Made by a program: the position numbers and the translations under genes | Notes under the pieces: generated by a model | The model's input: only the letters and a program-made list of their open reading frames with translations | What the model was told of the DNA's origin: nothing | The model's database searches: none | In this document: piece by piece, positions 30,617 to 42,806 of the stretch | How positions within the stretch are numbered: the stretch's first letter is position 1 | Layout: each line of letters begins with the position of its first letter | Source: Okapia johnstoni | Taxonomy: Eukaryota > Chordata > Mammalia > Artiodactyla > Giraffidae | DNA length: 64,000 bases | Direction: 5' to 3' | NCBI GenBank assembly: GCA_024291935.2 | Contig: CM044306.1 | Span: 9,458,501 to 9,522,500, forward strand

Positions 30617-31232
30617 TGTGTTTGTTCAGTCGCTAAGGTGTGTCCGACTCAGCTACCGCTGAGGACTGCAGCATGCCAAGCCTCCCTGTCCTTCACTGTC
30701 TCCGGGACTGACTGTGCTGTGCTCAGTCGTGTTCGAGTCTTTGCAACCCAATGGAACTGCAGCCCGCCAGGATCCTCTGTCCATGGTATTTTCCAGGCAA
30801 GAATACTGAAGTGGGTTGCCATTTCCTCCAGGGGATCTTCCTGACTCAGGGATCGAACCTGCGTCTCTTGAGTCTCCTGCATTGGCAGGCAAATTCTTTA
30901 CCACTGAGCCACCTGGGAAGCCCCTCACTAATGTCCCAGAGTTTGCCGCTCAGTGAGCAGGTCCGGGGGGAGGACTCATGTCCATTGATTCAGTGATGCG
31001 ATCCAACCATCTCATTCTCTGTCACCTGCTTCTCCTCCTGTCCTCAATCTTTCCCAGCATCAGGGTCTTTTCCAGTGAGTTGACTCTTCGCCTCAGGTGG
31101 CCAAAGTATTGGAGCTTCAGCTTCAGCATCAATCCTTCCAATGAATATTCAGGGTTGATTTCCTTTAGGATTGAGTGGTTTGATCTCCTTGCTGTCCAAA
31201 GGACTCTCAAGAGTCTTCTCCAGCACCATATA
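30617..31232 (-). mobile_element. BovB LINE 3' fragment, split by a Bov-tA SINE and carrying a foreign 27-bp insert
   Basis: BovB sequence at 30617-30706 resumes after a SINE at about 30923 and runs to 'cttctccagcaccata' at 31230. Between 'gagtttgc' (30946) and 'actcatgtccattg' (30974) the expected few bases are replaced by about 27 bases resembling the CANT1 CpG island at 29346-29372. Confidence 0.85.
30707..30922 (-). mobile_element. Bov-tA SINE inside BovB
   Basis: From 'tgtgctcagtcgtgttcgag' to 'gagccacctgggaagccc'. The BovB phrase around the insertion (ttcactgtctcc / ctcactaatgtccc) appears on both sides, fitting a target-site duplication. Confidence 0.88.
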
Positions 31233-31299
31233 TACCATATATATTATTATTAGTTTAAATTCTTCAAGTCTTTTATTTATTAAGATATCTATATATATA

Positions 31300-31622
31300 T
31301 AGGGCTTCCCTGATAGCTCAGTTGGCAAAGAATCCACCTACAATACAGAAGACCCCAGTTCAATTCCTGGGTTGGGAAGATCCCCTGGAGAAGGGATTGG
31401 CTACCCACTCCAGTATTCTTGGTCTTCCCTGTGGCTCAGCTGGTAAAGAATCTGTCTGCAATTCAGGAGACCTGAGTTCAATCCCTGGGTTGGGAAGATC
31501 CCCTGGAGAAGGGAAAGGCTACCCACTGCAGGATTCTGACCTGGAGAATTCCATGGACTATGTAGTCCATGGGATCACAAAGAGTTGGACACGACTGAGC
31601 AAATTTCACTTCACTTCACTTC
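31300..31622 (+). mobile_element. Bov-tA SINE dimer
   Basis: Two tRNA-like heads in tandem ('agggcttccctgatagctca' at 31301 and 'gtcttccctgtggctcagct' at 31423) followed by one complete body ending 'ggacacgactgagc' and a CACTT repeat tail. Confidence 0.88.
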
Positions 31623-31631
31623 ATATCTATA

Positions 31632-31845
31632 TGGGCTTCCCTGGTGGCTCAGTGGTAAAGAATCTGCCTGCCAATGCAGGAGCCTCAAGAGACACAGGTT
31701 GGATCCCTGGGTCCAAAAGATCCCCTTGAGGAGGAAATGGCAACCCACTCCAGTATCCTTGCCTGGATAATCCCACGGACCAAGGAGCCTGGTGGACTGC
31801 TGTCTATGGGGGCCCAAAGAGTCGGACATGACTGAACACACACCC
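31632..31845 (+). mobile_element. Bov-tA SINE
   Basis: 'gggcttccctggtggctcag' to 'gtcggacatgactgaacaca'. ATATCTATAT lies on both sides (31622-31632 and 31851-31861), a short target-site duplication. Confidence 0.9.
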
Positions 31846-32021
31846 ATGCTATATCTATATAGGCCTCCCAGCTTAAGAAATAAAACCTTAGCCCCGCTAT
31901 CTTGAAAGCTCTCTTGGTACTCCTCCCTCTTCCCAATCCCCTCCCACCGCCAGAGGTAACCACAATCTTGAATGTTGTGTTAATAGTGATTCTCCTGCTT
32001 TATTTTATAATTTTAGCAAAT
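31846..32021. other. Spacer with L1M-like residue
   Basis: 'cccaccgccagaggtaacca' resembles an old inverted L1 3' region that also appears at 30370-30425; it separates two SINE insertions. Confidence 0.45.
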
Positions 32022-32309
32022 AGGCTTCCTTGATAGCTCAGCTGGTAAAGAATCCACCTGCAATGCAGGAGACCCTGGTTCGATTCCTGAGTCGGGAAGA
32101 TCCGCTGCAGAAGGGATAGGCTACTCACTCCAGTACTCATGGACTTCCCATGTGGCTCAGACAGTAAAGAAACCGTCTGCAATGTGGGAGACCTGGTTTC
32201 AATTCCTGGGTTGGGAAGATCCCCTGGCAAAGGGAATGGCTACTCACTCCAGTATTCTGGCCTGGGTCGCAAATAGTTGGACACTACTGAGTGACTTTCA
32301 CTTTCACAA
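32022..32309 (+). mobile_element. Bov-tA SINE dimer
   Basis: Heads at 32025 ('ggcttccttgatagctcagc') and 32142 ('gacttcccatgtggctcaga') with a shortened body ending 'gagtgactttcactttcac'. The same head-head-body plan as at 31300. Confidence 0.86.
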
Positions 32310-32417
32310 TGTACCCCTGAACAATATATATGCCTATTATAAATTTTACAAAAAGAAATAAAACTACACAGTGGATGAGAGATCAAGTCACTCCAGAGAT
32401 ATTATCAGGTTATTAAG

Positions 32418-33127
32418 AAGAGTGAAAAAGTTGGCTTAAAGCTCAACATTCAGAAAACTAAGATCATGGCATCTGGTCCCATCACTTCATGGCAGATAGA
32501 TGGGGAAACAGTGGAAACAGTGGCTGACTTTATTTTTCTGGGCTCCAAAATCACTGCAGATGGTGACTTCAGCCCTGAAATTAAAAGACGCTTGCTCCTT
32601 GGAAGGAAAGTTATGACCAACCTAGATAGCATATTAAAAAGCAGAGACATTACTTTGCCAACAAAGGTCCGTCTAGTCAAGGCTATGGTTTTTCCAGTGG
32701 TCATGTATGGATGTGAGAGTTGGACTATAAAGAAAGCTGAGCGCCAAAGAATTGGTGCTTTTGAACTGTGGTGTTGGAGAAGACTCCTGAGAGTCCCCTG
32801 GACTGCAAGGAGATCCAACCAGTCCATCCTAAAGGAGATCAGTCCTTGGTGTTCATTGGAAGGACGGATGTTGAAGCTGAAACTCCAATACTTTGGCCAC
32901 CTGATGTTAAGAGCTGACTCATTGGAAAAGACCCTGATGCTGGGAAAGATTGAGGGCAGGAGGAGAAGGGGACGACAGAGGATGAGATGGCTGGATGGCC
33001 TCATCGACTCGATGGACATGGGTTTGGGTGGACTTGGGGAGTTAGTGATAGACAGGGAGGCCTGGTGTGCTGTGGTTCATGGGGTCACAAAGAGTCGGAC
33101 ATGACTGAGCGACTGAACTGAACTGAA
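32418..33127 (+). mobile_element. BovB (RTE) LINE, 3' 0.7 kb with open C-terminal ORF
   Basis: A 5'-truncated BovB in sense orientation. An uninterrupted frame from at least 32466 to the stop at 33104 (212 codons from the first Met) encodes the C-terminal part of the BovB reverse-transcriptase protein, with the family's [40 protein letters not shown] and [14 protein letters not shown] blocks. The element ends in the typical ACTGAA repeats. No endonuclease or reverse-transcriptase catalytic region is present, so it cannot move by itself. Lack of stops suggests a relatively young copy. Confidence 0.93.
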
Positions 33128-33790
33128 TTTTACCAACTGATGGCATTAAATATCTTCTCGTTGTCTGAGTACTGAGAGGTTGTATATCATATATTTTGGT
33201 CATTTCTATTTCTTCTACAGATGCCCCAATATCTCAGTGGTGTTTTTTAGGAAATAATCCTTTTCCCATTGATATGTTGGCAATGCCTGTTTGGTCATAG
33301 ATCAAGTTTCCATATATACATGGGTCTATTTGGGGGGCTTTCTATTAGGTTGTACTGGTGTAATTTTTCATAGTAGCTCCAATACCACTGTCCTCATTAT
33401 TACCTCTTTTTAATAAGTGTTTATATGTTGTAGGACAATTCTTCCCTCCCTCCCACAACATCCCACCCACCCCAGCTTTTTAGGATTTTGGATAGAATTG
33501 CTTTGAATCTGTAGGTTGATTGGGGGAGAATTGAAATTTTTATGGTGATGCGTCTTTTATCCAAGAACACGGTTTGCCTTTCCATTTACTGAGGTCTTCT
33601 TTAATGTTTTTCAGTAAGGTTTGTAATTTTTCACCTCACATGAATGCCTGTTCTATATCATTACACAGAGAGCGGCTTCCTTCTCTAAGGAGCCACGTGC
33701 CATCTGCTGTATGGATGTTCTGTAATTTACTTTACCAGGCCCCTAATGATGTCATTTTAGGGTATCTATGACCTTTCTGCATTACAGCAA
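33128..33790 (-). mobile_element. Old L1 ORF2-like fragment
   Basis: 'attgctttgaatctgtaggt', 'cctttccatttactgaggtc' and 'ttttcagtaaggtttgtaat' match inverted L1 ORF2 as I know it; heavily decayed. Confidence 0.6.
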
Positions 33791-36700
33791 TGCTTCAGGG
33801 CATATCCCAGAACTTTACTGGAGCCCAGTTGTAAGTATATCTGCAGGATAAATTCCTGGAAGAAAGATGACTAGGTCAAAGGGGACTTGCATCCTCTGGT
33901 AAATAGACACTACCTTCTCGGGAGGCTGTGGCATGAAATTGCCCTCCTCCCAGTCAGCAATCACGTACAACCAGGTTTTTCTTTAATTTTCATTGTCCTT
34001 GTCTTCTTTGCATCATAGGAGACTTCACCGTGATCTTCTCCTGGAAGTGCTCTCCTCCTTTTATTTCTGTGGCTCTGCATGAAAGACTAAAAAATTCTTC
34101 ACTTGAATTGTTCATTATCCATTCACTCATAGTGAAAGGCACAGAATTGTGCCATCCACTAGAGGGCCTCCTGTTTTGTGCATCAGGTAAAGTAGTCTTA
34201 CCTAACTGGTCTGTCTAGGACTCTCTCTGTGTAACTGAAAGTGCTAGGAAACGGGAATAAGCATTGAGAGATGGAGAAACTGAGGCATGGGGCGTTAAAT
34301 GGCTTGATTAGAGTCAGGAGGCATATAAAAGGCAAAAGAAAGACGGCGACTGTATATTTCTATCCCCTACTGCCCAACTTGGCGTGGAGTTCCGAGGGGA
34401 CTCCTCCTTCCAGTGGGCGTGTCTTCTCCAGGTCACTTACAGATTAGCCTGTTCCATCCTGGCAGCTATCAGTCCGATTCCCACCTGCCCCGGAGCCTTC
34501 CAGAACACGGGCAGCGCCATCCAGGAGCAATGAGGGTGGGCCAGCAGCCAGGGAAGCTGGGTCTGGCTGCCAAGTTTCCATCTCAGCTCTTTCTCCAGAT
34601 CTCCACGGAATCTCTCCCACCCCCATCTCTTGGCTGTGGGACGCCACCACCCGAGCCTGCCCGCCTTTCGTTACCCTTTGGAACAGAATTCAAAAGTTTG
34701 CAATACTGATCTCTGCCCTTGAGACTGGGATGGCTGGGTAATCCGGCCCAAAAATAGCTGGGAGAGGCCTCAGTGGGAAAAAAAATCACAGAGCTGCTAA
34801 TGACTGGCTTTGCTTATCTAGAACTGTGCGTCTTGCAGACGTTAACTGAGGTCATGTAGTTTTTTCCAAGGAGGAGAAAACAGAGTGAGCATCCTGACGT
34901 GCCCGGGGAGAGAGGAGGAATTGCCAAACCAGGGAGTGCACAGAATGTGCTGCCTCTAGGCAGAAATTCCGGGCAGTGTGCTCCCCTCCCCCCACCATGA
35001 GCCGCTGGGTTTTACATCCCATGAGCAACCCGTGTCTGGGAATGTGGAGCCACTTGGGAATGTTCAGGAAAACTTTAGGAGTTTGGCCCAGACATCCTTG
35101 TGTAGGAGGTGCGGGCTCCTAGGGAATTCCAGGATGGGCGTGGTCTGTGGCTCCTCTGGGAACCTAAGAGACCTCAATCCGGTTGGGTGGAGGGTCATCA
35201 TTCTGGTTGGCCTTGGCCTCTAAACCATCACAGGCCTGATGAACTCTCCTCCAGGCAAGACTGCTGGCTTTGAGTTCTGATTTGTTAGCTTTTTTTTTTT
35301 TTTTTTAACCATCACTGTCGTCCTAGCCCTGGCCCAGACTGTCCTAGGGGAAGATATTTGCTGAACTGAGAACATTCTGCCCTGGTTGCTGTGGGTGGGG
35401 TTGGGGGTGGGCTGGGGGAGGTAGGCTATAGGCACGATGGAGAGAATCAAGCGTCACCAAAATCTTTACTACTTACCACTTTAAGGAAATACCTGACAAA
35501 GGGCATGAGGGCCCCGGCCAGCTCCGTGTTTGCGTGACATAATATTTCTTTTCTTAAGGGCAGACTTTGCTTTCTCTGGGAACGTAGACTTTCGAATCTT
35601 TGCCCAGCTGTCTGTTGGCTTGGGTTGTGGGTCCCGATGGCACTACCCAATGTGTATGCAGCCTTTAGTTCCCGTTCTCTGAAACTTCCCACGCCTCAGA
35701 GTCTTCTATTTCTCATGAATATCTTGGGAAACCCCAGGTTCTTGTTGCCACATTTAATATCAACACCCCCACCCCCCAGTTTCTGCCTCAAAAAAAAAAA
35801 ACAGAGTAATCTCTTTCTAACTCTTGGGAGATTTGGGGGCTCAATCCAAGAGGAAAGAGGGAAGAAGATCATTCTTATAATGATAGTTATCATGAATATT
35901 CTCACACTTGACCCCAAATCCCCCCAATACAAAACACTCTGAAAACACAGCATTCCCCTAAATTTGGCATGAAACAAATTTGACAGAACAATGTGATTTA
36001 AAGTGTTGTGAGACTATGCATGTCTTTCCTTTATCCCACTAAAGACGACACAAGCATCTGATGAAGGGTCCCCACCCAAAGCCCACTGGGTAGGATGCTC
36101 TTGTGACAGTTGCATCGTACCCCGGACACATCTGTCTTCACGCATTCCAGGAAGAGACTCTGGACCTGCCTCTGCTTTATAGACTAAGACCCACTGAGGT
36201 AGGGCAGCATCCCCTGGCTACGGACTCGAAGCCTCCTGTTAGGACAAGCCAACTGCTGCTGAAAGGGACGGCCCTTCTTTGGCTGTATTTCTAGAGCTCT
36301 GCTCTATATCGGGCCTCTGAGTTCATGCCTTGGAATGATCTTAGGGGTAACTGTCTTTTAGTTCTTCAACACCAAAGCCGTCTTGCATGGAGGCGAGAAG
36401 GGAACAAACCTTCCATCTCCACGTCTGTTTCTCTTTCAAGCTGTGTGTGCCCAGCTTCCTGCACATTGAATTCTGGTATTGGTCCAGGACTATCCCAGGT
36501 CTGAGGCTCCTGGGTAGGACAAAAGAGGGCTTTCCCATTGCACTCAGGGGGTTCCTAGTTCACAGGAGTTCTGAGCAAGACCTGAATCCTCTAACGTCCA
36601 GGAAGAACCCACAGGGTCTGCATGAAGACGCAGCCTACTGGTCTCTTCTCTTACTGCCATCTCCCTGCTTTGAAGGTTATTCAAGGACAGAACAACTAGG

Positions 36701-38100
36701 GGAAGGGCAGTGGGTGTGCTGGCCTGGGGTCTTGTTGACCGGGAAGTGTCCTCGGGTTATGCACGGAACGAAGACGAGCTTATCTCTGGGTTTTCCTGTG
36801 TGGATAAGCTACCAGGGATGTAGGGTTTGCCAAGTCTCAGACACATGCCAAAGATCGTGAGCAGTTCTGAGTCTTCTAACGCCAGCTGAAATAAAACCAT
36901 ATCTTCAGGGGAAAAGCATTTACTTAATCTTTCCATGGTGTCCTTGAAGTTCTCTGGGGCTACGGAGGATCAGGGCCACTCGTGCCTTTGCTCCCACAGA
37001 AGCGAGTTGATGGCCGGGGTCTCTCCACTACCCAGAGCCCCTCTGTCTTCTTCCATCGCCACCATTCTCAGCTTGCCCTGGTGAGAAGGAATGTCGGGTG
37101 CAAGTCAGAAACGCGCTCCCCTCCTCCTCTTGTTTTGATGCTTTCCAGGCAGACACGTGGAGCGCAGAGGTGGAGAAGAAATTCCAAGGCAAGGAAGAGT
37201 GAGACTTAGTCTCTCTGCTTTGCCCCGAGCACCCCAATCCAGCATCCTCGCCTCTACATCTCCTGTCCGAGTGGAGCCAGTGGGAGAGTTCCTGGGAGGA
37301 GTGATCACAAAACAAAAAGTGCAGGGAAGACATCCAAACAGATTGGAGAGACCGTGGGAGACGGGAGAAACCCCTCCCCCCCAAATTTTATCATCACAAC
37401 AGAGTTGTGTTTCTCAAGACGGATCGTTCCACTTCTCTTGATAAGATGCTAGAACTATCTGGTCTGACTCAGACTTTGAGGATGGAGACCAGCTTGACCC
37501 GGGGCAGCTCTTGAGAAGCCTAGGGCAGTTATCAGGATGCAAGGAAGGTGAGGGGGCAAAGGACGTTGTTGCAAAAGAACTTTTGTATAAGATGGAGAAA
37601 ATGTCTGTTTTTCCTATCAAGGAATGAAAGGCCCGATAGAGACTGAGAAACGCTGACGTCCCTGCTGGCCCCACCCTGGCTCACATATCACCCAGAAAGT
37701 CTGCATCCCCAGCCGGGGTTCTTAACCTTTAGATCACAGCCTCCTCTAAGAATCTAATTAAAGCATTAGACCGTCAACATCCAATAACACCCGTGTGTGC
37801 ACACGAGTGGGCACACGTGAAATTTTGCATTCTGTTTGGGGGTTCACAGATTCCCTCAAACCTGTTAGTGGCCCCTGGACCCCAGCTGGATGTCTCAGGT
37901 CTGCCACCATCTGGGAACCGATGGGGGTGGGGTGGCTGCAAGTGCCCCCTGAGCGCCGTGAAGCCCAGCCCCCTGCCACCCAGCAGCTCTGGGAGTTCAC
38001 AACCCTCCTTGTCCTTGGACTCCCCAGCCCCCCCCACACCAGGAGGGACTTCCAGACCCTCAGAGCCCCACCCCCACTGGCCAGTCCCCAGCCCGCTGGC
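33791..38100. other. Intergenic between CANT1 and C1QTNF1 promoters
   Basis: 4.3 kb with few recognisable repeats. A T run at about 35289-35306 and an A run at about 35790-35801 stand out. I see no exon with convincing coding content; open frames up to 157 codons have no known match. Confidence 0.6.
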
Positions 38101-38149
38101 TCCCAGGGTGGCCAGGAGGAGGGCAGCGCGGGCGCTCCCCCCCCCCGGG

Positions 38150-38860
38150 CACACACACAGTTAATCCTCAGCGGCTGCTGTTTGGATAAAATGCGCTGGG
38201 AGCGTTCGAGGCTCCGCGGCCGCTCACATCTGGCCAGGATTTGCTCCTTACACGTCTGTCCCGCTTTCTTAGGCTCTTCCTCTACTTTCGAGAAACCGCG
38301 TTTCCACTGCTGGCCAAAGAAACCTCGGAGTCCAGGCGATCCAGGTGCCGGGAAGGGGTCGGCTGTTGTCTGCACCACCTCCCCTCCCACCGCCCCCCTC
38401 CCTCGCAAACTTTCGGGGCCCTCTGTTCCGGAGGACTTTTTTTTTTTTTTTTTTTCCTTCCTGCTTGCTCTCTCCTTCGACAAGTCTGGTCTTCCCTCGA
38501 CCTGGCCGGGAGGAGGCTCAGCCGCTGGGAGATGCTGTAAGAGAGGCCGCGGGGAGAACGCCGGCGCCCCGCTTGCTCCCGGACGCCGGTGGTTGGCGGT
38601 AGGTGGCCTGGTGGGCGGGGTGTGTGTGCGGGTCGAGGGTAGGGGGAACCGGAGCTCCTTTTCCTGGCTTCAGCCAGCTTGCAGAGCGGATACCTTCACG
38701 AGGGGCAGGCAGCGGGCGAAGAGCGTGGTGGGAGGGGTCGGGGGCACTTGCCGCGGAGGGGCAGAAAGACCAGTTGCGGGAAGGGTCGGGGCGGGTTCCT
38801 GCTGCTGCCTGCCTTAGTGGGGATGCCACGGAGAGCCGTGGCCGTGGTCTCCATGTGAGA
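38150..38860 (+). promoter_or_regulatory. C1QTNF1: CpG island: candidate C1QTNF1 promoter and exon 1
   Basis: CpG-dense sequence (cgcggccgc near 38215, ggccgcggggagaacgccgg near 38545, gggcggggtg near 38615) on the correct side of C1QTNF1, with an AT-rich GGATAAAA near 38183 and a 19-T run at 38437-38455. Plausible plus-strand donors are GTAAGA at 38537, GTAGGT at 38599 and GTGAGA at 38855; I cannot choose among them. Assignment rests on position: human C1QTNF1 also has a distant untranslated first exon. Confidence 0.5.
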
Positions 38861-38921
38861 CCAGGAAGCAGGAGGCTCCGTGGCAGATGCTGTTGGGAAT
38901 GACTGGTTTTGTTTGTTTGTT

Positions 38922-39123
38922 TTAGTCCTTAAGTGGTGTCTGACTCTTTGCGACCCCATGGACTGTAGCCTGCCAAGCTCCTCTGTCCATGGGATTTCCC
39001 AGGCAAGAATACTGGAGTGGGTTGCCATTTCCTCCTCCAGGGGATCTTCGCGACCCATGGATCGAACCCGCGTGTCTTGCATTGGCAGGCGGATTCTTTA
39101 CCACTGAGCCACCTGGGAAGCCC
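38922..39123 (-). mobile_element. Bov-tA SINE
   Basis: Inverted copy ending 'gagccacctgggaagcccc'. TGGGAATGACTGG (about 38895-38907) and TGGGAATGATTGG (about 39125-39137) flank it as a target duplication. Confidence 0.92.
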
Positions 39124-42100
39124 CTGGGAATGATTGGACCTCCCTTGATTTTTGTGGCATGTTTACATGGCTTCACTCTTCTCTGGATGTGAAAAGGAAA
39201 GGAATGATGCCCAAGTCCCCCTTCACCCTGGGTGGGGAGCCCCTGCCCCAATATCTCCTGGATCACGTGAGAGCCAGCCTTGCCTGTGGGCAACTTGGAC
39301 CCCACACAGAACAGGGATTGCTGACTTTGGCCCCTGCATCTAATGGCTTTGGTGTTCCTGGAGGGGATCCAGTCTGGACAGGGAAAAATAATGTCCCTTT
39401 CCTGGGGACCCTCTGGTCTGCCGGCACCACGAAGGTGGCCCTGGTTGGGGCTGGAGTCGCTGAGCTGCCCTTAAGCCTCTGGACGGCACATGCCTCTCGG
39501 TGCAGCACCAAGCGCCAGGCATCTCCATAGCACAGGTGTGAGCCCACCTGTCCAGGGCACACATGTCATGTGAGCCTGGGCCCCGCCGTGCACAGCTGCT
39601 GTGTCTTCCATGGGACCCCAGCGTGCTTCAGGCACCCGCGGGCCCTCCTGACCCACTCGGGAGGGAGGTCCGCTCTGTGACTTGTTCCTGGCTCTTCTCT
39701 CTCTTTCACTTCACTAAGAACGGAGGCAGTTTGGCACACTAGGAGTTTCCTCCTTCCAAGCTTTGAAAATGGGGAGTGTCCTGAGAAACTGAGTTTTCTC
39801 AACCGCCAGCTACATCCTGGGTCCCCGGGGGGAGGATGTGAGGTCCTCAGAGGCTGCTGGGCCTTTGCTTTTTATAGTTCAGGGAAGCATGTGGACAGCC
39901 CCACGTGCAAGGTCACACATAGAGGCACTTGACTGTGTGTGCTGCCGGGAGAGGCCGGGGAAGAAGTACATGCTCCACGAGGCCTGCTCACTGTCCCTGC
40001 TGACCAGAAAGGCCAGAAACACACAGGTGAAGGGGAGATGGGGGCCAGAGGGTTGAGCTGTCCTCTCCCGCCCTCCTTCTCCACTCTCCTTCTTAACCTG
40101 AGTGCTAAGAGGAGCTTAGGGATGACCCAACAATAATAGGAGTAATATAAATGATGACAGCACGTGCGCGTGTGTGTATGTGTGTGTTTCCCACACAGTA
40201 AGCAATGAGCAAATGCTGATTCTCAACAATTCTACCAATGGCACTGTCATCCCTGATAAGCTCAGAGCGACTGTGGCTTGCTCAGAGGCAGTAGGTGGAG
40301 GACCCGAGGCCTGCATCTCTGTGCCCAGAGAAGTGACGTGACTTGCTCAAGGATGTGCAGCTTTCCAAACAGAGGCTGGAAAACCCAAGATTCTCAAGTT
40401 TCCAGATTTCCACTTCCCAGCTGCCCACAGAGAAAGTTCCTTGGGGCCAGGACAGCCAGGTTCTGCTTCCCAGGGACTCCGGCCCTCTCCTCTGGCTCCC
40501 TCTCCCCCTTCCTTCTCCATCTTGAGTCTCTTGGGATGCCAAAGTGAGCAGCGGGTCAGAGAGACAGAGAAATGCAGGTACCAGAGGCCTTGGATGGGGC
40601 ATCTTTCAGCCAAAGGACACCACTGCCTGTCTGGGGCAGTGCAGCCAGCCAGCGAGGGGCACACTCGCAGGTGGGAGCCAAGAAAGCCGACATGGCCCCA
40701 GGAAGCGTTCAGGCAACTCCCGCCTCATTCTTGGGATGTAACCTCCCTACTCAGGGCAACCAACACAGCATAATTCTTTTGGAACCTGCTTCTTTCTGTT
40801 GTTCTTGCTGGTGCTTCTGTCCCTTCCCTCCACCAGCCCCCCCCCACCCCGCCAGCTGTAATTAGCGTGACTCATAAACCAAATATTCTGGCATTGAACT
40901 TTACCCATCAAAACAAAGATGAAAAGAATTTCATAGATACAGTCGTGCTGCTGGGCGCCCTCACTGGACGTGAGCTTGTTGTTGGGTTTTTGTCTTCAGG
41001 GCCGGACCCTTGTGTGTGTCCTTTTTCCCGGAGCTGGGGGTTGCTGAGGCTCCAGGATCGTAGGCGAGAGGTGGTAGTTTGCAAAGCAGAGGAAGAATAG
41101 AAAGTTTCCCTTCAGTTATGGTCCCCACACTGCTGACAACTTAAGGTAACTCTGCCTGCTCAGCCACTGGAGAGAGAAATGGAAGCAGCCTTGTCCCCCC
41201 GCTCTGAGAGCCCAGTGACCTTCAGTGGGGGCGATGGCATCCCGGGACACTTCATCTCGGTGGTGTAACTACAGTGTGTGCTAAGGCTAATTATTTTCTT
41301 CCTGTTTTTACCTGCTGAAATCTGCCTTCTCATAAAGTCAAATGAGACAGGGCAGCTTCCTGGATGGGACTCTCGAAATCTCCTTGAACTGACCTCTCCA
41401 CAGTGCGAGGGACCACCTGCTGACGTAGAGAAGGATTTGGAAAAGGACCATCAGAGCCTGAATAGGTGCTTCCTTCCGTGCTCTTGGGGCAGCCCAGGGA
41501 GCCGGTCCCCTGGGTCCCAGGATTCGGGATCCCTGGGGCCCCGCTTGGGCATCCCTGGCCTGGCAGGACCAGTTCTGCACTTAACTATGGACATGCAGAA
41601 GCGGGCACGCTGGCTCTTCCCCTCCTCCCCAAGCCCATGGTGAAACTTCTGCCACTGAGGCCTGTGACCTCTGACCTTTGTCTTCCTGCTTCTTGGAGAG
41701 CGGCTTGGTGCCATGAGCAGGTGTGGGAGCTCTTGAGAACTTTGGGGGCATCTTTATCTCTGGGCCCTCGTTGAGGTAGCAACTGAGCAGTGCATGAGTA
41801 GCTGGAGGCAGAAGCAACTCCCAGACCCTGTGAAGCCCGTCATCCTTGCCCACGCTTGCTGCCCAGGACTAAGCTCAAAGTGGGATGGGCGTGGGAGGCC
41901 CCCCACTGCCCACCCAGCTGTCCCTGGCCTGCCCAGAGGCCTTTGGAGTGAACCCGTCTCCAGCTGTGGACGGCACAGGCACAGTCCTGTCCCAGCTTCC
42001 TATCCCATTCAGGATGGCCATCAGGAGAGCTTTGGGGCCGCCTGCTCCTCTGTGCCTGACCACTTCCCTGCCGGACCACCTCCCTGGCTCGTATAGAAAT

Positions 42101-42650
42101 TTTCCTTGAAATGAGACGGAGCAGAGCAGGAGACTGCGGGCAGGGACACAGGATGGGAAGGGAGGCAGACAGGCGGGGCGGGCCGTGGAGGGTGTGGGGA
42201 GCGCGTGGACGCCAGGTTCATGGTGCTTTGTGCTAGGTCAGATGTTGCGCTTGGCCACTGGTGGATCCGCACTTGGAGAAAGGCCCTATTGCCTCCATTG
42301 CACCCCCTCCCCAAGTGGGGACATCTGGTTACCAGCCGCCCTCTGCCCTGGGGACCAGTACAGGAAAGGGACCTTGCCTGGGAAGGCTGCCAGCCCTGGT
42401 GGAGCTGCGGGTGGGTGCAGGCCAGACGTTGGTTGGGCTGGGCTCTGCCCCTCTGCCTGCAGGTTCTGAGGCTGGTGGTCAGGGTGGGTGACTGGGGTGT
42501 GCTCGGAAACACTTGGGCTCTTTCTGCTTGTGAAGAGTCTGGAGTGAGTTCTGAGGAGAGATGGGTGGATCTGGGTGGGGTTCGGAGTGGCTCTGGCTCT
42601 CAGGTTTTCCAGCATTCCGGACATATATCCCCCACCTTCCACTGCTCCCC

Positions 42651-42769
42651 TACTTTTTTTGGCTGCACAGTGTAGCATGCAGGATCTTAGTTCCCTGGCC
42701 AGGAATCAAACCCGTGCCCTCTGCAATGGAAGAGCACAGTCTTAACCACTGGACCACCAGGGAAGTTCC
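42651..42769 (-). mobile_element. CHR-type SINE, short copy
   Basis: T run, 'ggctgcacagtgtagcatgc', 'ccaggaatcaaacccgtgcc' and terminal 'ccaccagggaagttcc'. Confidence 0.85.
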
Positions 42770-42806
42770 CTTCCTCTCTCTATTTAAGATATAGTTATAA
42801 GAACAA

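Noticed and set aside
32466..33104. BovB frame as a cellular gene
   Set aside because: The 212-codon protein is the C terminus of a retrotransposon reverse transcriptase, with the BovB 3' tail following. No host gene structure.
37795..38817. 340-codon open frame on the plus strand across the CpG island
   Set aside because: CpG-rich sequence lacks stop codons by composition. It contains a poly-Phe run from the T19 tract and overlapping open frames in other phases. No conserved domain.
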